DNA of 64,000 bases, taken from the NCBI RefSeq assembly GCF_014205255.1, contig NZ_JACHNE010000001.1:372001-436000 (forward strand), in the 5' to 3' direction. A model generated the notes under the pieces. It saw only the letters and a program-made list of their open reading frames with translations, had not been told where the DNA came from and did not search any database. Of the stretch, positions 60,408 through 64,000 are shown piece after piece; positions within the stretch are counted from its first letter, which is position 1, and the number at the start of each line of letters is the position of its first letter. The translations under genes were made by a program, and so were the position numbers. Source of the DNA: Streptomyces caelestis. Lineage in GTDB: Bacteria; Actinomycetota; Actinomycetes; Streptomycetales; Streptomycetaceae.

Positions 60408-60504
60408 ACACGGCACGGCCGATCCCCGTATGGGAGTGAGGGCACTCAACTCAAGGAGCGCCCCGCGGCGTTCACACTGTGATGTTCGGGTTCGGGAGCC
60501 ATGC

Positions 60505-61854
60505 ATGAGGCACGCACGACGACGGGTCGTCCGGCGAGTGACACGGCTGGCGGCCGTCGGCGGACTCCTCCTCGGAGGAGCGATGGTCACACGCGCCGTG
60601 GCGAGCGAGCCGCCCGCCCCATCGATCGGAGTCCCGTACTCGGCGCAGCCGGCCACGAGCATGGGCACCGACCTCGTGTCCCGGATCGGCACCTCCCGTA
60701 CGGCGGGCAGCTGGGTCGACTCCGCCGGCCGGCCGGTCGTCGCGGTCACGGACGAGCAGGCGGCCGAGGAGGTCGAGCGCGCCGGTGCACGGGCGAAGAT
60801 GGTGCGCCACAGCATGAGCGACCTCAAGTCCGCCACGTCCACGCTGCGTTCGGCGCCCCGGGTGCCCGGCACCGCCTGGGCCCTGGACTACAAGAGCAAC
60901 GAGGTGGTGGTACGGGGCGACAGCACCGTCTCCGCCTCCGACTGGTCCCGGCTGACCGAGGTCGCGGAGGGCATCGGCGGCTTCGTGCGCATGGAGCGCA
61001 CCGAGGGCACGTTCACGACGCGGGTCAACGGCGCGCAGCCGATCCTGTCGACCGCCGGGCGCTGTTCGGCGGGCTTCAACGTGACCGACGGGAAGACCGA
61101 CTACATCCTCACGGCCGGGCACTGCGGGCCCGACGGTTCCGTCTGGTTCGCCGACGACCGGGGCCGGGAACAGGTCGGCACGTCCCTCAAGGGGAGTTTC
61201 CCCGGCGACGACTACTCCCTGGTCAAGTACGACAGCGGTCGCGCGGGCGAGGGTGCGGACGTCGTGGCGGTCGGTGACGGCAAGGGCGTGCGGATCACGG
61301 GCGTGGCCGATCCGGAGGTCGGGCAGAGGATCTTCCGCAGCGGCAGCACCAGCGGGTTGCGCGAGGGGGAGGTGACCGCGCTGAACGCGACGGTCAACTA
61401 CCCCGAGGGCACGGTCACCGGCCTCATCGAGACGAACGTGTGCGCCGAACCGGGCGACAGCGGCGGCCCGATGTTCGCCGACGGCATCGCGCTCGGTCTG
61501 ACGTCGGGCGGCAGCGGGGACTGCGCGGCGGGCGGTACGACGTTCTTCCAGCCGGTGACGAAGGCGCTGACCGAGCTGGGGGTCAAGCTGATCGTGGCCA
61601 AGCAGGCCGGTGGCGGCACCGGCGCCTCCCCCGCGCCGTCGGCCTCGCAGGGCGCCGCCTCGCCCGGCTCGTCGGCACCGGTCACGGGCGAGGACGTGTC
61701 GGGCCTGCTGACCCGCCTCACCGACCCGCGCAACGTGGGCCCCGGCCTGCTGGTCATCGCGGGTAGCCTCGTCGCCCTGGTGGCGACCCGCTGGATCCGC
61801 GCGGAGCAGGACCGCAAGGCGTATCGGCAGTACTACTCGGCCACTTGGGGATGA
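60505..61854 (+). CDS. Membrane-tethered S1 (streptogrisin-type) serine protease
   Basis: A 449-residue trypsin-fold protease: signal or anchor helix (LAAVGGLLLGGAMVTRAVA), an alpha-lytic-type prodomain (AAEEVERAGARAKMVRHS) and the catalytic domain with H206 in ILTAGHC, D236 in GDDYSLVKY, S319 in PGDSGGPM. Unlike secreted streptogrisins, the catalytic domain is followed by a Pro/Ser/Ala-rich linker and a transmembrane helix (GPGLLVIAGSLVALVATRWI, about 418-437) with a basic tail, so the enzyme should stay membrane-bound facing outward. ATG 60505 follows GGGAG at seven bases. Confidence 0.9.
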   Translation: MRHARRRVVRRVTRLAAVGGLLLGGAMVTRAVASEPPAPSIGVPYSAQPATSMGTDLVSRIGTSRTAGSWVDSAGRPVVAVTDEQAAEEVERAGARAKMVRHSMSDLKSATSTLRSAPRVPGTAWALDYKSNEVVVRGDSTVSASDWSRLTEVAEGIGGFVRMERTEGTFTTRVNGAQPILSTAGRCSAGFNVTDGKTDYILTAGHCGPDGSVWFADDRGREQVGTSLKGSFPGDDYSLVKYDSGRAGEGADVVAVGDGKGVRITGVADPEVGQRIFRSGSTSGLREGEVTALNATVNYPEGTVTGLIETNVCAEPGDSGGPMFADGIALGLTSGGSGDCAAGGTTFFQPVTKALTELGVKLIVAKQAGGGTGASPAPSASQGAASPGSSAPVTGEDVSGLLTRLTDPRNVGPGLLVIAGSLVALVATRWIRAEQDRKAYRQYYSATWG

Positions 61855-61881
61855 CGACGTCACGTTGGTTGAGGACGCCTC

Positions 61882-62862
61882 ATGACCGTACTGCTCGGCG
61901 CCACCGAGCTTCAGCGGGTGGTCACACCGGAGGCCATGGTCCGGGCCCTGCGCCAGGGCTTCGTCGCGGCTCTCGCCACGCGGACCGCCCCGCAGCGCGT
62001 GCGCCAGAGTCTGCCGATGTCCTCCGGGAGTATCGCCGTACTGCTGCCGGGGCTGTTGCCCGGCATCCCCGCCTACACGGTGAAGGTGAACGCCAAGTTC
62101 CCCGATGCCGACCCCGCGATCTCCGGCATCGTCTGTCTCCACGACCTGGAGACCGGGGAGTTGCTCGCGCTGCTGGACTCCGCCTTCGTGACCGCGTGGC
62201 GGACCGGGCTGTCGGCGGCCTTGGCCACTGACCTGCTCAGCCCGGCGGGGACACGCGCTGTGGGGATCATCGGGGCCGGAGCCCAGGCGGACATGACGCT
62301 GCGCGGGCTGACCCGGTTGCGCACGGTCGAGCGAGTCGTCATCCACGATGCCGACGACGGACGGGCTCACCGGAGGGCCGAGGTCTGGCAACGGGCCGGA
62401 CTCGCGTGCCAGGTCGTCGGCAGCGCGCGCGAGGTCGCCCGCACCTGTGACAGCGTCGTCACCGCGACCTGGTCCCGCCGCCCGCTGCTGCACCTTCCGG
62501 ACGTCCGGCCGGGCTCGCACATCACCTCGCTGGGAGCGGACGAACCGGGCAAGGTGGAACTGGATGCCGGGTTGCTGCGGCATGCGCGGGTCATCGTGGA
62601 CGACCTCGACCTGGCGATGACGTCCGGCGCGCTGGGCAGTGCGGGCCTGCGCCGGGAGGACGCCGCGGCCGTGCTGGGCCGGATCATCGACGGGACCGTC
62701 CCGGCGCGGACCGATGCCGAGCAGGTGACCGTCTACACCCCGGTCGGTCTGCCCTGGCAGGATCTCGCGCTCTCCTGGGCCGCCTATCAGGCGGCGCTGC
62801 GGGACGGGGTCGGCGTCGACTTCCGGTTCCACTCCCGGCCGAAGGACGAGGGCGGCGCATGA
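61882..62862 (+). CDS. Ornithine cyclodeaminase/mu-crystallin family protein
   Basis: A 326-residue NAD-dependent dehydrogenase-fold protein: MSSGSIAVLLPGLLPGIPAYTVKVNAKFP, DSAFVTAWRTGLSAALATDLL, the Rossmann motif GIIGAGAQADMTLRGL, SVVTATWSRRPLLHL, and SHITSLGADEPGKVELD. Family members release ammonia from ornithine or reduce ketimines. Lys in the first segment (VKVNAKF) and Asp in ADEPGK are the usual active-site residues. GAGGA lies six bases before the ATG. It is 27 bp behind the protease on the same strand. Confidence 0.9.
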   Translation: MTVLLGATELQRVVTPEAMVRALRQGFVAALATRTAPQRVRQSLPMSSGSIAVLLPGLLPGIPAYTVKVNAKFPDADPAISGIVCLHDLETGELLALLDSAFVTAWRTGLSAALATDLLSPAGTRAVGIIGAGAQADMTLRGLTRLRTVERVVIHDADDGRAHRRAEVWQRAGLACQVVGSAREVARTCDSVVTATWSRRPLLHLPDVRPGSHITSLGADEPGKVELDAGLLRHARVIVDDLDLAMTSGALGSAGLRREDAAAVLGRIIDGTVPARTDAEQVTVYTPVGLPWQDLALSWAAYQAALRDGVGVDFRFHSRPKDEGGA

Positions 62863-62889
62863 GCACGCCTGCGCCGGGGCGGCTCTGTG

Positions 62890-63714
62890 TCACCCCAGTG
62901 TGAGCAGTACCGTCGCCACCCCCGCTCCCAGCAGCCCCAGCGCCTGGCGCCGGCTGATCCGCTCGTGCAGGAGGGCGAGGCCGAGGATGACGGGCAGGGC
63001 GGGGTAGAGGGAGGCGAGGACGACGGCGACGGCGAGCAACTGGCGCTGTGCGGCGAGCAGATAGAGCACGAGTCCGAGGGCCGCTCCGGCCCCGACGAGG
63101 AGGGCCTGGACGCAGCGGCCCGGCGGGAGCTTGAGCCGGCGGGCGTGGCGGGCGGCGTCCGGCAGGAGGAGGAGGACCGCGGCGACACGGCCCGCGGCGA
63201 CGGGCCACAGCCCGCTCGCGGGGTCGGCCTGGCCGAGGGCGAGGTACTGCACGGCCACGCCCGCGCTGGCGAACAGACCGTCTGCCGTTCCCTTGCCCGC
63301 GCCGCCGCTGCCTCCGGAGACGAACCACAGCGCGGGCACCGTGACGGCGATGCCCAGCCAGGCCACGGCTCCCGGACGGTCGCCGAGGACGAGCACCCCG
63401 CACAGCACCGACAGCGCGACGCCGGTGACGGCGCTCACGGGCACCACGACGCTCATCGCGCCCCGGCTCAGCCCGCGGTTGAGGAAACGCATGGCGACGC
63501 CGCTCCCGACACCGGAGAGCGCGCCCCACAGCAGGTCGGCGGTGTGGACGGCGCCGGCGGGCAGGAGGAGCGCGGCGGCGCAGGCGAGCAGCAGCCCGCC
63601 GAGCTGGCCGAGGAAGGTGACGGCGGCGTGGTGGATGTGGCGGGACAGCAGTCCGCCGGCGAAGTCGACGATGCCGTAGACGACGGCCGAGGAAAGTGCG
63701 AGAAGGGCACCCAT
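62890..63714 (-). CDS. EamA/DMT-family transporter
   Basis: A 274-residue membrane protein with ten helices in two EamA repeats (ALSSAVVYGIVDFAGGLLS, and ALLVGAGAALGLVLYLLAA), including the LNRGLSRGAMSVVVPVSAVTGVALSVL and VAVVLASLYPALPVILGLALLHERISRRQ helix pairs. Members export amino acids, drugs or metabolites. It is convergent with the cyclodeaminase gene. The substrate is unknown. Confidence 0.9.
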   Translation of the reverse strand: MGALLALSSAVVYGIVDFAGGLLSRHIHHAAVTFLGQLGGLLLACAAALLLPAGAVHTADLLWGALSGVGSGVAMRFLNRGLSRGAMSVVVPVSAVTGVALSVLCGVLVLGDRPGAVAWLGIAVTVPALWFVSGGSGGAGKGTADGLFASAGVAVQYLALGQADPASGLWPVAAGRVAAVLLLLPDAARHARRLKLPPGRCVQALLVGAGAALGLVLYLLAAQRQLLAVAVVLASLYPALPVILGLALLHERISRRQALGLLGAGVATVLLTLG

Positions 63715-63767
63715 TCGATCAGGGGTGCCCCAGGACGGGTCTCCGATGCGTCAGCCGGCGACGGTGC

Positions 63768-63941
63768 TCAGGCGACCGGAGCCGACTGCGGGGCCGCGGC
63801 GGCCCACTCCAGGACGAGCCGCTGGTACTCCTCGCGCTGCTCGACGCTCAGTGTCCCGCCCGACCGGCGCCACAGGGCCCGGATCTCCTCGTTGACCTCG
63901 TCAGCCGTCCGCCGGGAAGAGGATTCAACAGTGGTGGACAT
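63768..63941 (-). CDS. Small conserved hypothetical protein
   Basis: A 57-residue, helical, charged protein (RTADEVNEEIRALWRRSGGT, VEQREEYQRLVLEWAAAA). It looks like a genuine short gene of a type seen often in Streptomyces. ATG 63941 or 63953 may start it and no ribosome site is clear. It is 53 bp upstream of the EamA gene on the same strand. No function is known. Confidence 0.6.
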   Translation of the reverse strand: MSTTVESSSRRTADEVNEEIRALWRRSGGTLSVEQREEYQRLVLEWAAAAPQSAPVA

Positions 63942-64000
63942 GCTGTGAAGCATACGTCGCCCGAGGTGAAGACGATGTGAGTAATCGTGAGGTAAACGGT

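Overview
The window is high-GC actinobacterial DNA, almost certainly from a Streptomyces. Evidence: GTG and TTG starts with AGGAGG-type ribosome sites, a HelR helicase behind a rifamycin-associated element (RAE), a mycothiol-dependent isomerase-type protein, a stand-alone DUF3662 protein, a proteasome beta subunit, a Nur-type nickel box, several SpoIIE/PP2C phosphatases and a chaplin-like gene remnant. I saw no rRNA, tRNA, CRISPR array or phage module. Genes are mostly chromosomal-arm style: secreted hydrolases, sugar uptake and oxidation cassettes, regulators and strain-variable small proteins.

Region by region. 1-5.6 kb: the 3' end of a type I polyketide synthase (KS linker, AT, ACP, thioesterase) followed by an antigen-85-like secreted esterase, a PucR regulator and a secreted cutinase, a set that recalls the Pks13/Ag85 pair of mycolate makers. 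5.6-6.7 kb: a non-coding 18-bp-period minisatellite in which a 137-bp block is tandemly amplified. 6.7-10.1 kb: a secreted alpha/beta hydrolase, a small conserved protein, an aldo/keto reductase with an internal deletion, and a VOC protein. 10.2-18.1 kb: an inositol-type or related polyol catabolic regulon: sugar-binding lipoprotein, LacI regulator, two TIM-barrel isomerase/dehydratases, an MFS sugar transporter and an IolG-like dehydrogenase. Two promoters carry the same 16-bp operator. An 81-bp MITE-like element and an IS481 element are nested exactly at the lacI stop codon.

18.2-30.1 kb: HelR with its RAE, a lower-GC orphan membrane protein, a Gfo/Idh oxidoreductase, two GNAT or PP2C-type genes, a nickel/cobalt permease with a Nur-like box, a second-type proteasome beta subunit and a GT-C membrane glycosyltransferase. 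30.2-36 kb: a GH65 disaccharide phosphorylase translationally coupled to a beta-phosphoglucomutase-like HAD protein, then a P-loop kinase, a GNAT and an MDMPI-type protein. 36.2-43.7 kb: an ABC sugar importer (binding protein and two permeases, no ATPase) followed by a heparinase-like lyase, with a ROK repressor upstream and a divergent BadF/NAGK-type sugar kinase. This reads as uptake and breakdown of an oligosaccharide, probably uronic-acid or amino-sugar containing.

43.9-64 kb: a Tat-exported PAP2 phosphatase with a passenger-type beta repeat, a GT39-like membrane protein, DUF3662, an RpiR regulator, an ANTAR-GAF-PAS-PP2C signalling protein, a flavin reductase, a second 18/72-bp repeat block, a peptidoglycan-binding membrane protein, a TetR regulator and its likely DUF35 target (shared palindrome), a second Gfo/Idh gene, a PatB-type aminotransferase, a DUF3800 protein, a membrane-tethered S1 protease, an ornithine cyclodeaminase-like protein and an EamA exporter. 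Start codons were chosen by ribosome-site spacing where possible. All family calls are from reading motifs, not from a database search.
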